Shown piece after piece: positions 32,335 through 43,367 of a stretch of 64,000 bases of DNA. This stretch comes from Flavonifractor sp. An10 (lineage in GTDB: Bacteria > Bacillota > Clostridia > Oscillospirales > Oscillospiraceae), in the NCBI RefSeq assembly GCF_002161215.1, contig NZ_NFMB01000003.1, positions 426,348-490,347 of the forward strand, written 5' to 3'. The stretch's first letter is position 1, and every line of letters begins with the position of its first letter. Both the position numbers and the translations under genes were made by a program. The notes beneath the pieces were generated by a model. The model saw nothing but the letters and a program-made list of their open reading frames with translations. It was not told where the DNA came from and did not search any database.

Positions 32335-34929
32335 ATGGGCACTTATCTTGGGATAATCACAATCAGAAATCGATATGTCAATTTTAAACCATTATATGAA
32401 TATGAAAATGGAAAATTCCACTTTATCAACCAATATGATAGGCAGGCGCTCCTTCCTGAATCTTCGTTTAACGACATAAATTTCTATAGCGGGGACAGCA
32501 GACAGCACGTAGAAGACATGTTTATCACCGATACATATTGTTTGCTAGACTTTGAAAAAGAAGATCTGGAAGATAATATTACAAACGGAATTAGAAACCC
32601 AACAGGATATAAAATTGATGTGCTCGACAAACTAAATTCTGGTAAAATATACTATTTGAGTGACATAGGCTATTATTATATGCTTTCACAAAATGGTATT
32701 GAAGGAAGCTATAAAACAAATCCAATATTAGAAGTTAATGATCCTTATGCATATAAAGGTTTAAAAGTCGTTATTCCCATTGATGAAGAGAAAAATACGG
32801 TTATTGGACCTTTTGAAGTAGATTTTCGCGAATATGATGAAAAACTAGTAATTCGAACAGGCCTTCAAACACAGAAATATATTTTGCGCGGATACCGATT
32901 TCCAACGTATCTTAGTGAATATGAGATACAGGTGGGCCGTTATGGTGAAGAGCGTACATTTATTCACCTTGATAGGGCAATCTGCAAAGAAAGTACTATT
33001 GATGTTATTACAAAAGAGCAGTTGCTTACCTCTTTCAAAAACACTTTAAATAGTGATAACTTTATTGATGGAAAAATTGATCTTGACAATATTGGTGATC
33101 TTCTTTCGGCGTATGCAGCCTCTCCTTTTGTCGGCGATGGAATTCCACAAGACATTCAGGATGCTCGCTTTGACATGCTCAACACATTACTAACTGACGA
33201 AGAACGATTAAATGATACCTTCGGTTTTATTTCAACAACAATTACCGGGTTGTTGGACAAATATCAAGGTAGTGAGCAATACACTAAACTGGTTCAAGAA
33301 CTGGCAGATAATCCCGACTTTATGTCGAGAATCCAGCGCTTTCAAATAATTACGGATCACATTAGTCAAAAACAGGCAGAGCTGGATGAACTAATTGCAC
33401 ATGCAGAAGAAGTACAACAGAAATTAGCTGAGGAGAAAAAACAAGAATATGCCTCGGGCTTACTCAGTGAATACGAAGAGCAGATTAGCACATTACGGAA
33501 TCAAAAAGAGGACCTAGATGCAGAAATCGCCTGCCTTAAAGAAGACCTCAGTGTGCTGCAAAATGGTTCTGATCTAAAGCAAAAACTCACCGACTTAGAA
33601 GAGCAAGTCGATTATAAAGAAAGACGCGAAAGAGAACTTGATAATAAGCTTAAAGCAATTGATAGCAAACTTGATTCTATTTTTGCGAATAGTACTGAAA
33701 AAGCGCTTCAATTTTCTTTTGATGGAATGCTGGCGAATCGTATGCTCCAGCAAGCAGCTCAATGGGAAAATCAACAAAATGCAATTAATTATGCCAATAA
33801 AATAGATGCACTTAAAGGGTTGACTGTTTCAACAGTTAATCAGGCCCCGTTAATTGATAAATTAGTTGCTGAAATTCAAAAGTATCGCCCTACTTATGAC
33901 AGAAACACCATCCTGAATATTCTTATTTGCTATACTCAAGGATTTCTGACGGTTTTCTCTGGAGAGCCTGGAACAGGCAAAACTTCTATCTGTAAAATTC
34001 TTGCATCTGTACTTGGCTTAGCAATTCCTGAAAAAGCTTTACCTCAATATAAAGATGGGTATATTGCAACTCGATTTATTCCTGTTTCTGTTGAACGCGG
34101 TTGGACTACTAAGCGCGATTTTATCGGGTATTATAATCCACTGACAAAAGCATTTGACCGGAGCAATAGAAGGATGTTTGATGCTTTGAACATCATGAAT
34201 CTAGAAGCCAACGGTAATAGTACTGACATGCCCTTTATGATTTTGCTTGACGAAGCAAACCTTAGTCCTATGGAATATTATTGGGCTGACTTTATGAATA
34301 TCTGTGACGAGATTGATTGCAGTAGTGTAATTAACCTTGGTGACGATTTTTGTTTCAACGTATCAAAACAACTCCGCTTTGTGGCAACAATTAATAATGA
34401 CCATACCACGGAAGCTCTATCCCCCAGATTGGTTGATCGCGCTTGGGTAATCAAGCTTCCTCGAGTTCGGTCTGGAACTACACGCCCGGTCATCATAAAT
34501 ACCGATGGCGACGAAGTAATTGCCTGGAGTGCTTTGGTTTCTACTTTTGGTGCAGATAGTCAATCATTGGTTCCTCTAAGTGGTATTGCTAAAGATATTT
34601 ACGAAGAATTGCTAAGCAAGTGCAGAGTATCTAAGATTAACGTTAGTGCACGAGCAGATGCCGCCATTCGTTGTTATTGGTCTACTGCACAGAGGTTGTT
34701 TGAGAATGATTCCAACTATGGTACTGATGCCTCTATTGTAGCTCTGGATTATGCGGTTGCTCAACGAATTCTTCCCCATATCAATGGTAATGGCGAAAAA
34801 TATGGAGAGCGGTTGAAAGAAATTCAAAAGTTTTGCAGCGATAAGAATTTGCGTATATGCGCTGAAATCATTTCGGATATTATTAAGAGTGGAGAGGATT
34901 CTATGCAATACTTCCAATTCTTTGCATAA
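32335..34929 (+). CDS. McrB-like AAA+ NTPase with novel N-terminal domain and coiled coil
   Basis: 864 residues in three parts. Residues 1-330 have no recognised domain (rich in Tyr/Asp, beta-type). Residues about 345-480 form a long charged coiled coil (QAELDELIAHAEEVQQKLAE and following heptads). Residues 520-780 are an AAA+ domain: Walker A SGEPGTGKTSICK (about 542-554), Walker B MILLDEANLSP (about 634-644), sensor-1 VATINND (about 682-688) and LSPRLVDRAWVI with the Arg finger. The pairing with a DUF2357 nuclease and the sequence around NND are those of McrB-type NTPases. It probably drives translocation or target recognition for the nuclease encoded next. GGAGG precedes the ATG. Confidence 0.85.
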   Translation: MGTYLGIITIRNRYVNFKPLYEYENGKFHFINQYDRQALLPESSFNDINFYSGDSRQHVEDMFITDTYCLLDFEKEDLEDNITNGIRNPTGYKIDVLDKLNSGKIYYLSDIGYYYMLSQNGIEGSYKTNPILEVNDPYAYKGLKVVIPIDEEKNTVIGPFEVDFREYDEKLVIRTGLQTQKYILRGYRFPTYLSEYEIQVGRYGEERTFIHLDRAICKESTIDVITKEQLLTSFKNTLNSDNFIDGKIDLDNIGDLLSAYAASPFVGDGIPQDIQDARFDMLNTLLTDEERLNDTFGFISTTITGLLDKYQGSEQYTKLVQELADNPDFMSRIQRFQIITDHISQKQAELDELIAHAEEVQQKLAEEKKQEYASGLLSEYEEQISTLRNQKEDLDAEIACLKEDLSVLQNGSDLKQKLTDLEEQVDYKERRERELDNKLKAIDSKLDSIFANSTEKALQFSFDGMLANRMLQQAAQWENQQNAINYANKIDALKGLTVSTVNQAPLIDKLVAEIQKYRPTYDRNTILNILICYTQGFLTVFSGEPGTGKTSICKILASVLGLAIPEKALPQYKDGYIATRFIPVSVERGWTTKRDFIGYYNPLTKAFDRSNRRMFDALNIMNLEANGNSTDMPFMILLDEANLSPMEYYWADFMNICDEIDCSSVINLGDDFCFNVSKQLRFVATINNDHTTEALSPRLVDRAWVIKLPRVRSGTTRPVIINTDGDEVIAWSALVSTFGADSQSLVPLSGIAKDIYEELLSKCRVSKINVSARADAAIRCYWSTAQRLFENDSNYGTDASIVALDYAVAQRILPHINGNGEKYGERLKEIQKFCSDKNLRICAEIISDIIKSGEDSMQYFQFFA

Positions 34930-34941
34930 GTGAGGTTTAAT

Positions 34942-37242
34942 ATGAATAACTTGGCCTTGCGGTTATTACCAGATAACCAAGAACCGCAGGAACTTGTTCT
35001 TCAGCAACACCGGCTATCAAATTCTATTTTAGATATAGCCAATGCGACCTCAGCTTATGTATTTAATGACTATAAATATCGTGCCCAACTTGTGAATAAT
35101 GATGACGAAATTAGCAATGTACTATTCCTTTTAAATGGACAAGAGATTGGGATCAACTATTCACCCGACAGCGGAATGATTGCGTTTCAAGATTACTCAT
35201 TTGGTCAGCGAATATTCCTTGAATGCTATGGATTTGCCCAAATCACTATTATCTTTGACGATAAATACGGGACACAGCATGTACTAGATACTGAATTTAT
35301 ACATATTCTTGTTCGGAAAGGGCGCCAAAATGACTCTGTTCGTCGAATGACCGAATATGTGTATGAAGAGAATGCTGAACTTCTAAATGGTGATCGAACG
35401 CTTCCAAAAGATATTTCCGGGTTAAAAGAGTCGGCACGAAAAACAATAGAGTCGCATATTTTGCTGTTAGAGCAAATTTCTGTAGCCTATGAAGAGAATT
35501 ATCGTTATTTCAAAATGAACAGCAGATTTTTAACTGTCCCCAAAGAAAGAGTTGACCATTTTGAAAAACTCCAGTATGTTTCCAGAAACACCTTGCAATA
35601 CATCGTACAGCACCCAGAAGAGCTCCAACAAATTCACCATTCTTCCGGCATAAAAATTGGTAATTTTAGGTATCAACCCAATAAGACACTTATTACGGAC
35701 AATGAAAAATCATATGATATCTATGAAAACCGTGTCGTTTTGGGATTCCTTCTCTTTCTTCTTCACGAAATTGAACGTATACAGAAAGAACTATCTGATA
35801 TTATTAGCCAAGTGCCTCAAAAGTTAATAGAGACTGATGGTTATGTTACATCTTCTTATTTTATTTACGCTAAAACATTAGAAGCTGTAAAAGTACTATT
35901 AAACGATGTAGAAAAATTACATCGGAAATTCACTTCATTATACTATCTGTACGCAAAAGTCTTGCCAATAAAGCCGGAAAAACTGTCTTCAATCCCACGC
36001 TTTACAGCACTGTTTCGCGCAATTCCTCAATATCACCAAATCTACGATTGTACAATTGCATGGTTTAGCAAAGGTGTATTTACTATTCGTGAAGAGCAAT
36101 TTATGCTTTCGTTTATTAAGATCAGCACCTTATATGAAGTTTATGTTTTAACAAAGATAATAGCTTACTTTAGAAAAGTCGGATATACTCTCGTAGATGC
36201 TGATAAAATACTATATCCATCTCCTGGTCGGTATTATGAAAACACTTTTTGCAATAATCGATTTATACTCAAAAATGATTCTGGACAGATTACAGTATAC
36301 TATCAGCCAGTCATCTACAATGTAAACAGACAACAGATTAGTGGTATCGGCTTATATCGCAATACATCAATATCATACCCATTGGCGCGGGATGGAACCA
36401 GTCGTCGAGGCAGGTATTACACACCAGATTTTTTAATTAAGTATGAATATGCAGGAACACACATTGAAAAATACCTTATTGCGGATGCAAAATTCAGCAG
36501 ATTGCAGACCGTAAAAGATCGTGAATTTGCTGAACTGGCATACAAATATCTATTTTCTATATCTCCTGTATCGTCAGAAGGACAGATTATAGGCCTTTGC
36601 ATATTTAATGGATTGACTGAATTGGAAAACCAAAATGATTCACTTACAAACATTTATGATTTTGAGTTAGAACACCCTATTACTCCTCGTGCAGATGTTG
36701 TTACGCTAACAGAGAACTTGACCAATAATTCCTCATTGCATAACGCGCTGTTGAGAAATTCTGTGGGATTGTATGTTACTGAATTACCGCAAAAACCAAT
36801 TCCGTTACCATCGCTGAATGCTTCGGAAAATAGAAATTCTCAACAGGTACTTATTACCACGGATTTGCAAAAGACGGATGAGGCGCCTCAAGAGAGAATT
36901 CCATCATCCTCCGCCGAAGAGCTGGGCGCAGCAGCAGGAAAAGGGGTAACACCTTCTACTGAAAGCCATGATATTTCCTCAGCTAATATAATACCTTCAG
37001 GAGAGAAGAATATCTCAAAAAAGAAAGCAAAAGCTCCTATTGACATGAGCGCTCTTCAATTATCTGAACTAAAGCTAGACAAAGATATTGAGACGAGATT
37101 ATTGAGTGCTGGTTATAACACTATTCAAGATTTAATTCCCAATAGACTGAAGAGCGACTTGCTTTCTAACACTATTCTCAACCGAAAAAGTCGACGCGAA
37201 ATCGAGGCGAGGTTAAAACAAAGAAAAATACTATTGCAGTAG
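34942..37242 (+). CDS. McrC-like nuclease: DUF2357, PD-(D/E)XK, C-terminal alpha-CTD-like tail
   Basis: 766 residues. The first 230 match the DUF2357 N-terminal layout (beta-rich, FGQRIFLECYGFAQITIIF). A helical middle follows with YDIYENRVVLGFLLFLLHEIE. The PD-(D/E)XK (DUF524-type) nuclease has PDFLIKY (about 494-500) and YLIADAKFSRLQ (D-x-K about 513-515). Past a low-complexity linker (about 640-700), LQLSELKLDKDIETRLLSAG and NTIQDLI resemble the helix-hairpin-helix of RNA polymerase alpha CTD. The ATG at 34942 has GAGGT upstream, 12 bases after the McrB-like stop, so both are co-translated. It is probably the DNA- or RNA-cleaving subunit of a type IV-like defence system. A terminator-like hairpin follows. 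Confidence 0.83.
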   Translation: MNNLALRLLPDNQEPQELVLQQHRLSNSILDIANATSAYVFNDYKYRAQLVNNDDEISNVLFLLNGQEIGINYSPDSGMIAFQDYSFGQRIFLECYGFAQITIIFDDKYGTQHVLDTEFIHILVRKGRQNDSVRRMTEYVYEENAELLNGDRTLPKDISGLKESARKTIESHILLLEQISVAYEENYRYFKMNSRFLTVPKERVDHFEKLQYVSRNTLQYIVQHPEELQQIHHSSGIKIGNFRYQPNKTLITDNEKSYDIYENRVVLGFLLFLLHEIERIQKELSDIISQVPQKLIETDGYVTSSYFIYAKTLEAVKVLLNDVEKLHRKFTSLYYLYAKVLPIKPEKLSSIPRFTALFRAIPQYHQIYDCTIAWFSKGVFTIREEQFMLSFIKISTLYEVYVLTKIIAYFRKVGYTLVDADKILYPSPGRYYENTFCNNRFILKNDSGQITVYYQPVIYNVNRQQISGIGLYRNTSISYPLARDGTSRRGRYYTPDFLIKYEYAGTHIEKYLIADAKFSRLQTVKDREFAELAYKYLFSISPVSSEGQIIGLCIFNGLTELENQNDSLTNIYDFELEHPITPRADVVTLTENLTNNSSLHNALLRNSVGLYVTELPQKPIPLPSLNASENRNSQQVLITTDLQKTDEAPQERIPSSSAEELGAAAGKGVTPSTESHDISSANIIPSGEKNISKKKAKAPIDMSALQLSELKLDKDIETRLLSAGYNTIQDLIPNRLKSDLLSNTILNRKSRREIEARLKQRKILLQ

Positions 37243-37303
37243 TAGAAATTCGTAGCATATTAAGTAACATTTAGAAATGCCATATTACATTTAAAACTTT
37301 AAA

Positions 37304-37338
37304 AACGCCGCTGTCTGCAAATCGCAGACAGCGGCGTT
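37304..37338 (-). terminator. Strong hairpin downstream of the McrC-like gene
   Basis: AACGCCGCTGTCTGC and GCAGACAGCGGCGTT form a perfect 15-bp stem with a 5-base loop. The T run is on the minus side (GTTTTTAAAGTTTT), so it works best for minus-strand transcripts such as those entering from groEL. On the plus strand it can act as a 3'-end hairpin. Confidence 0.65.
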
Positions 37339-37354
37339 CATACATATCAGGCGC

Positions 37355-38692
37355 TGGTCAGGTAGAATAAATTTCGCAAAAATAAAAAGAGACATGGTTT
37401 GCAGATCTCTGGTAGAATGAAGTCGCGACACACCATTCGAAAGGAGACAGCAAACCATGTCCGAGAAAATTGTACAGCTAAACGAAGAAGTTATCAAGGG
37501 GCAGCTCAAGGAACTTGTACGCGGAAGTGTAGAGGAAACCCTCAACGAGCTGCTGGAGGCTGAGGCAGAGAAATTGACTCAAGCAGCCCGGTACGAGCGT
37601 AATGAGCAGCGCCAGGGCTACCGCAGCGGCCACTACAACCGCAACCTCACCACCACTTCCGGGGATGTCACCCTCAAGGTGCCTAAGCTGAAAGGGATCT
37701 CCTTTGAAACGGCTATCATTGAGCGGTATCGCCGCCGGGAAAGCAGCGTGGAAGAGGCTCTCATTGAGATGTACCTGGCCGGCGTATCCGTCCGGCGCGT
37801 GGAGGACATCACCGAGGCCCTCTGGGGCAGCAAGGTCTCACCCTCCACCATCAGTGAGCTGAACAAGAAAGCGTATGTCCACATTGAGGATTGGCGGAAC
37901 CGCCCTCTGCAGGGCGGACGCTATCCGTATGTCTATGTGGATGGGATCTACCTGCGCCGTAACTGGGGTGGAGAGTTTGAAAATGTGGCTATTCTGGTGG
38001 CGATTGCGGTCAATGAGGACGGATATCGTGAGGTTCTTGGCGCTGCCGAGGGTATGAAGGAGGACAAAGCCAGCTGGGTCAGTTTCTTCCAGTGGCTGCA
38101 TAGCCGTGGCCTGGATGGCGTGAAGCTCATTGTTGGCGACAAGTGCCTTGGCATGCTGGAAGCTGTGGGAGAAGTGTTTCCTGAGGCCAAATACCAGCGT
38201 TGTACCGTCCACTTTTACCGTAATGTGTTCTCGGTCACACCTCGCTCTAAGGTGAAGCTGGTAGCCAAAATGCTCAAGGCGATCCATGCTCAGGAGAGCA
38301 AGAAAGCTGCCCGGGAAAAGGCCAAGGCCGTGGTGGAGGAACTGCGCTCCATGAAACTGAAAGAGGCCGCCCAGAAGGTGGAGAATGGCATTGAGGAAAC
38401 GCTGACCTATTGCGATTTTCCCAGTGAGCACTGGACCCGTATCCGTACCAATAATGTGATTGAGAGGCTGAACCGAGAGATCCGCCGCCGTACCCGTGTG
38501 GTTGGCAGCTTCCCGGACGGCAACTCAGCTCTAATGCTGGTTTGTGCCCGGCTGCGCCATGTAGCCGGTACTCAGTGGGGCAACAAGAAGTACATGAACA
38601 TGAAGCACCTGGAGGCGACCTTGGAGGATGCCTCCATTGCTGGCTGACTTCATTTACGGCAGAGTCTGCGAACTAAAGTGCGAAAAATTCTT
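37355..38692 (+). mobile_element. IS256-family insertion sequence
   Basis: A single transposase gene lies between imperfect terminal inverted repeats. The inner parts are 37397-37424 (GTTTGCAGATCTCTGG...) and the inverted 38646-38673; outer TTTCGCA motifs lie at both ends, so borders are approximate. The right repeat overlaps the transposase stop. The copy lies about 70 bases from the right attachment repeat and has chromosome-like GC content, unlike the adjacent cargo. Confidence 0.8.
37457..38647 (+). CDS. IS256 (Mutator)-family transposase
   Basis: A full-length 396-residue transposase. The DDE residues are in YPYVYVDGIYLRRNW (D), KLIVGDKCLGMLEAV (D) and the C-terminal IRTNNVIERLNREIRRRTRVV (E). 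The family block YQRCTVHFYRNVFS is also present. AAAGGAG lies 9 bases before the ATG. It looks intact and potentially active. Confidence 0.95.
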   Translation: MSEKIVQLNEEVIKGQLKELVRGSVEETLNELLEAEAEKLTQAARYERNEQRQGYRSGHYNRNLTTTSGDVTLKVPKLKGISFETAIIERYRRRESSVEEALIEMYLAGVSVRRVEDITEALWGSKVSPSTISELNKKAYVHIEDWRNRPLQGGRYPYVYVDGIYLRRNWGGEFENVAILVAIAVNEDGYREVLGAAEGMKEDKASWVSFFQWLHSRGLDGVKLIVGDKCLGMLEAVGEVFPEAKYQRCTVHFYRNVFSVTPRSKVKLVAKMLKAIHAQESKKAAREKAKAVVEELRSMKLKEAAQKVENGIEETLTYCDFPSEHWTRIRTNNVIERLNREIRRRTRVVGSFPDGNSALMLVCARLRHVAGTQWGNKKYMNMKHLEATLEDASIAG

Positions 38693-38759
38693 GACACGAC
38701 CGTAAATTCACGGCTGTACCTCCGGCAATTGCTTGCGTCCCAATGGGTACAGGCTATTG

Positions 38760-40648
<1,889 letters not shown>

Positions 40649-40933
40649 TTATTCGACAATCGCCAGGATGTCGTTCTGCCGCACGATGGTGTACTCCTCG
40701 CCGTCGATCTTGACCTCGGTGCCGGAGTACTTGCTGGTGATGACCTTGTCGCCCTTCTTCACGGTCATGGTGACTTCCTTGCCGTCCACCATGCCGCCGG
40801 GGCCCACCTCGATGACCTCGGCCACCTCGGGCTTCTCCTTGGCGGAGCCGGTCAGGATGATGCCGCTCTTGGTCTTCTCCTCTGCCTCCACCAGCTTAAT
40901 GACCACACGGTCAGCAAGGGGCTTGAGTTTCAT
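40649..40933 (-). CDS. groES: Co-chaperonin GroES (Hsp10)
   Basis: 94 residues. MKLKPLADRVVIKLVEAEEK and KTKSGIILTGSAKEKPEV (mobile loop that contacts GroEL), then VKKGDKVITSKYSGTEVKIDGEEY and NDILAIVE, are full family hallmarks. It forms the heptameric lid of GroEL. GGAGG precedes the ATG; the CIRCE operator lies about 50 bases upstream. Confidence 0.98.
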   Translation of the reverse strand: MKLKPLADRVVIKLVEAEEKTKSGIILTGSAKEKPEVAEVIEVGPGGMVDGKEVTMTVKKGDKVITSKYSGTEVKIDGEEYTIVRQNDILAIVE

Positions 40934-40983
40934 AATGGGTTCCTCCTTATATTCTGCAAATTGTTATAAACGCTTTCAGCGGG

Positions 40984-41049
40984 TTAGCACTCATTTCTCC
41001 GGAGTGCTAATCCGCTTATAATAATACCCTCACCGGCAGATTTCTGCAA
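40984..41049 (-). promoter_or_regulatory. groESL promoter with CIRCE operator
   Basis: TTAGCACTC-N9-GAGTGCTAA (40984-41010) is a perfect CIRCE element, the HrcA repressor site. On the minus strand TTGCAG (41049-41044), 17 bases, TATTAT (41026-41021) is the sigma-A promoter just upstream, so HrcA would block early transcription and heat shock would relieve it. Confidence 0.95.
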
Positions 41050-41158
41050 GCCCTAATTTTTGAATTTTCTGTTAAATTTCCATTCTGCGCGGAGTCCAAC
41101 TCGATTTATCGCTCATTTTCCACTTCGCGCTTCTTTTTTCTCCGTTTTTCTTTGATTT

Positions 41159-42088
41159 TTAAGTTTTACTCCTCTGTGCCGGATCCCAGTGGGTACCGGC
41201 CGGATAAAAAAAGTTCACTTTTTTAGCAGACACGGTGACGGAGAGCTCAGAATCCAGCACCTCTTCCCCGTCCAGGTTGATGCGGCTCACACGGTCGCAC
41301 ACCACGTGCATCTCCCGCCCCCGGCGGACGACAACCCCCTCGATGTCCCCCGCGCCCCCCTTGGCGTACTTGCCGATGAGGGAGACCACGGTGAGGCGGG
41401 ACACGGCGGGGATCACCACGAAATCCAGCAGGCCGTCGTCGGGCATGGCGGTGCGGCTGGGATTGAAGCCTCCGCCGTAGTAGCGGCCGTTGCAGGCGCA
41501 CATGAGGGTGAACTCACTGCCCGGCAGCTCCTCCCCGTCGATGGACACCCGGTAGGGCCGGTGGATGCCCTGGAGGATGGCCCGCACCGCTGAGAGCTGG
41601 TAGGCCATGGTGCCGGACACCAGAGGCAGGCCCTTGAAGTCCCCGGCTCCCAGGCCGATGCGGGCGTCAAAGCCCACGGAGCACACGTTGAGGGCCAGGT
41701 GCCCGTTGCAGTCGATGAGATCCATGGGGGCCTGGGGGGCGTCCAGCAGCTCCTTCAGGTCGTAGAACCGGGGGGTATCCGGGCCGAACATGCGCAGAAA
41801 GTCGTTGCCCGAGCCCATGGGGTAGTGTGTGACGGCGGCATTGGCAAAGCCGGCCGCCCCCACGGCGCACTCGTTGAGGGTGCCGTCCCCGCCGCAGGCG
41901 TAGATGCGCACGGCCTCCCCCGTCTCCGCCGCGGCGCGGGCCAGCTCTGCGGCATGGCCGGGGTACTGCGTCACCGCCGCCTCCCAGGGCTCCTCCCGCC
42001 CCGCCAGGGCGAAGCGGATCTTCTCCCGCACCTCCTGGGTGCGGTCATATTTTCCCGCCCGGGGGTTGAGCAGAAACAGGTGGCGCAC
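41159..42088 (-). CDS. Diacylglycerol/lipid kinase family protein (DgkB/YegS type)
   Basis: 309 residues. LFLLNPRAGK opens the domain, IYACGGDGTLNECAVG (about 67-82) is the nucleotide-binding GGDGT motif, and YPMGSGNDFLRMFG is the second conserved block. The C-terminal beta-sandwich has CNGRYYGGGFNPSRTAMPDDG, which carries the conserved PDDG acid pair. These enzymes phosphorylate diacylglycerol or related lipids at the membrane. It is monocistronic, 150 bases upstream of groES. Confidence 0.9.
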   Translation of the reverse strand: MRHLFLLNPRAGKYDRTQEVREKIRFALAGREEPWEAAVTQYPGHAAELARAAAETGEAVRIYACGGDGTLNECAVGAAGFANAAVTHYPMGSGNDFLRMFGPDTPRFYDLKELLDAPQAPMDLIDCNGHLALNVCSVGFDARIGLGAGDFKGLPLVSGTMAYQLSAVRAILQGIHRPYRVSIDGEELPGSEFTLMCACNGRYYGGGFNPSRTAMPDDGLLDFVVIPAVSRLTVVSLIGKYAKGGAGDIEGVVVRRGREMHVVCDRVSRINLDGEEVLDSELSVTVSAKKVNFFYPAGTHWDPAQRSKT

Positions 42089-42203
42089 GCGCCTTCCTCC
42101 CTTCTCAGCCCGCCGGAAAGATCTTTCCTGCGGGCTGCTGAACTTTTTGCAGCTTCAAGAGGGCCTATCGCAGTATCTTCTCTCTGTCTGTTCCCCGTCC
42201 GGC

Positions 42204-43367
42204 TCAGCGGCCCCAGAGGACGATGCGCTGCTCCGCCCGGGCCATGCGGGACACGATGGCCGCCGCCTCCGCCCGGGTAAAGGTGCCGCCGGGGCTGAAG
42301 GTCATGCCCCCGTCCACCCCGGACAGGATGCCCTTGGCGTACAGGGCGTAGACCGCCTCCGCCCCCCGCTCGCCGGGGTGCACGTCCGGGACGGAGGTGC
42401 GCACCCGGTTCCGGTCGTTGAGCTCGGGCAGGGATTTGGCCAGGGAGGTGGCGGCAAAGAGTTCCGCCGCCTCCCGCCGGGTGATGGGCCGGTTGTAGTC
42501 TGTCCGGGCCGCGGTCTCCGCCTTCAGGATGCCGTTGGCCAGGCAGTAGTCCACCGCCGGCGTGTACCACTTGGCGCCGGAGGCGGTCTCCTCATGGAAG
42601 GAGTCCCCCCGGTAGCGGCTCTCCACCGTGGCGGCCAGCTGGATGGCCTCCGCCACGGTGAGGGTCTGCCCGGGGGCGAAGCGGCCGCCCCCCACGCCGG
42701 AGACCAGGCCCACATTATAGGCGATGTCCACCCACAGGGCGTGCCAGTCCCGGGGGGACACGTCGGAGAAGGCGGGCAGCTTCCCCCGGGTCAGGGGGAA
42801 CTGGGCGGAGGCGGCGCCCCGCTGGGCCAGGATGGAGGGCAGGTCGTAGACGGGGATCTTGGTGACGGCGCCCTCCGTGTCCGTCAGGGTGAGCACATTG
42901 GTGCCCCCCTGCTCGTCCACCCGGACGCTGGCATACACCAGGTCGTAGAGCACATTGGTGCTCCCGCCCTTCCCGTCGGAGAGGGGGAGAATGCTCACCA
43001 CGCCCCAGCCCGCCCCCTTCTGGGCCAGGTAGAGGCCGCAGTCGATGGGCATGAGGGTGTCGTACTCCGGCTGGATCAGGTACTTCCCGTCCTGGCGGAT
43101 CACCCCCAGCTTTCCGTTCAGGTTCACCGCCGCGATGCCCAGCTGGAAGGACACCACGCTGTCGTACCGGAGGGGGATGACCACGTTCCGGCCGGCGTCC
43201 ACAAAGCCCCACTTGCCGTCCAGCTCGCACTGGGCCAGTCCCTCGCTGTATCCCCACACCGTGGCCCCCGCCGGTACAGCGGCCGCGGCGGGCAGAAGCA
43301 GCGGCCCCGCGCCCAGCGCCAGGGCCAGCAGCACCGCCGCGGCGCGGGCTCCTCTCCTCCGTCTCAT
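42204..43367 (-). CDS. Exported WG-repeat and SLH-domain protein
   Basis: 387 residues with a signal peptide (basic MRRRRGARAAAVLLALALGA start, cleavage near AAA at 28-30). WG-type repeats follow (GLAQCELDGKWGFVDAGRNV, GIAAVNLNGKLGVIRQDGKY, about 45-120), then a connector, then two or three S-layer homology segments from about 205 on (FSDVSPRDWHALWVDIAYNV, GMTFSPGGTFTRAEAAAIVS). SLH domains bind secondary cell-wall polymers. It overlaps the upstream methyltransferase gene by 4 bases, giving an unusual translational coupling of a cell-surface protein to an RNA enzyme. Confidence 0.87.
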   Translation of the reverse strand: MRRRRGARAAAVLLALALGAGPLLLPAAAAVPAGATVWGYSEGLAQCELDGKWGFVDAGRNVVIPLRYDSVVSFQLGIAAVNLNGKLGVIRQDGKYLIQPEYDTLMPIDCGLYLAQKGAGWGVVSILPLSDGKGGSTNVLYDLVYASVRVDEQGGTNVLTLTDTEGAVTKIPVYDLPSILAQRGAASAQFPLTRGKLPAFSDVSPRDWHALWVDIAYNVGLVSGVGGGRFAPGQTLTVAEAIQLAATVESRYRGDSFHEETASGAKWYTPAVDYCLANGILKAETAARTDYNRPITRREAAELFAATSLAKSLPELNDRNRVRTSVPDVHPGERGAEAVYALYAKGILSGVDGGMTFSPGGTFTRAEAAAIVSRMARAEQRIVLWGR

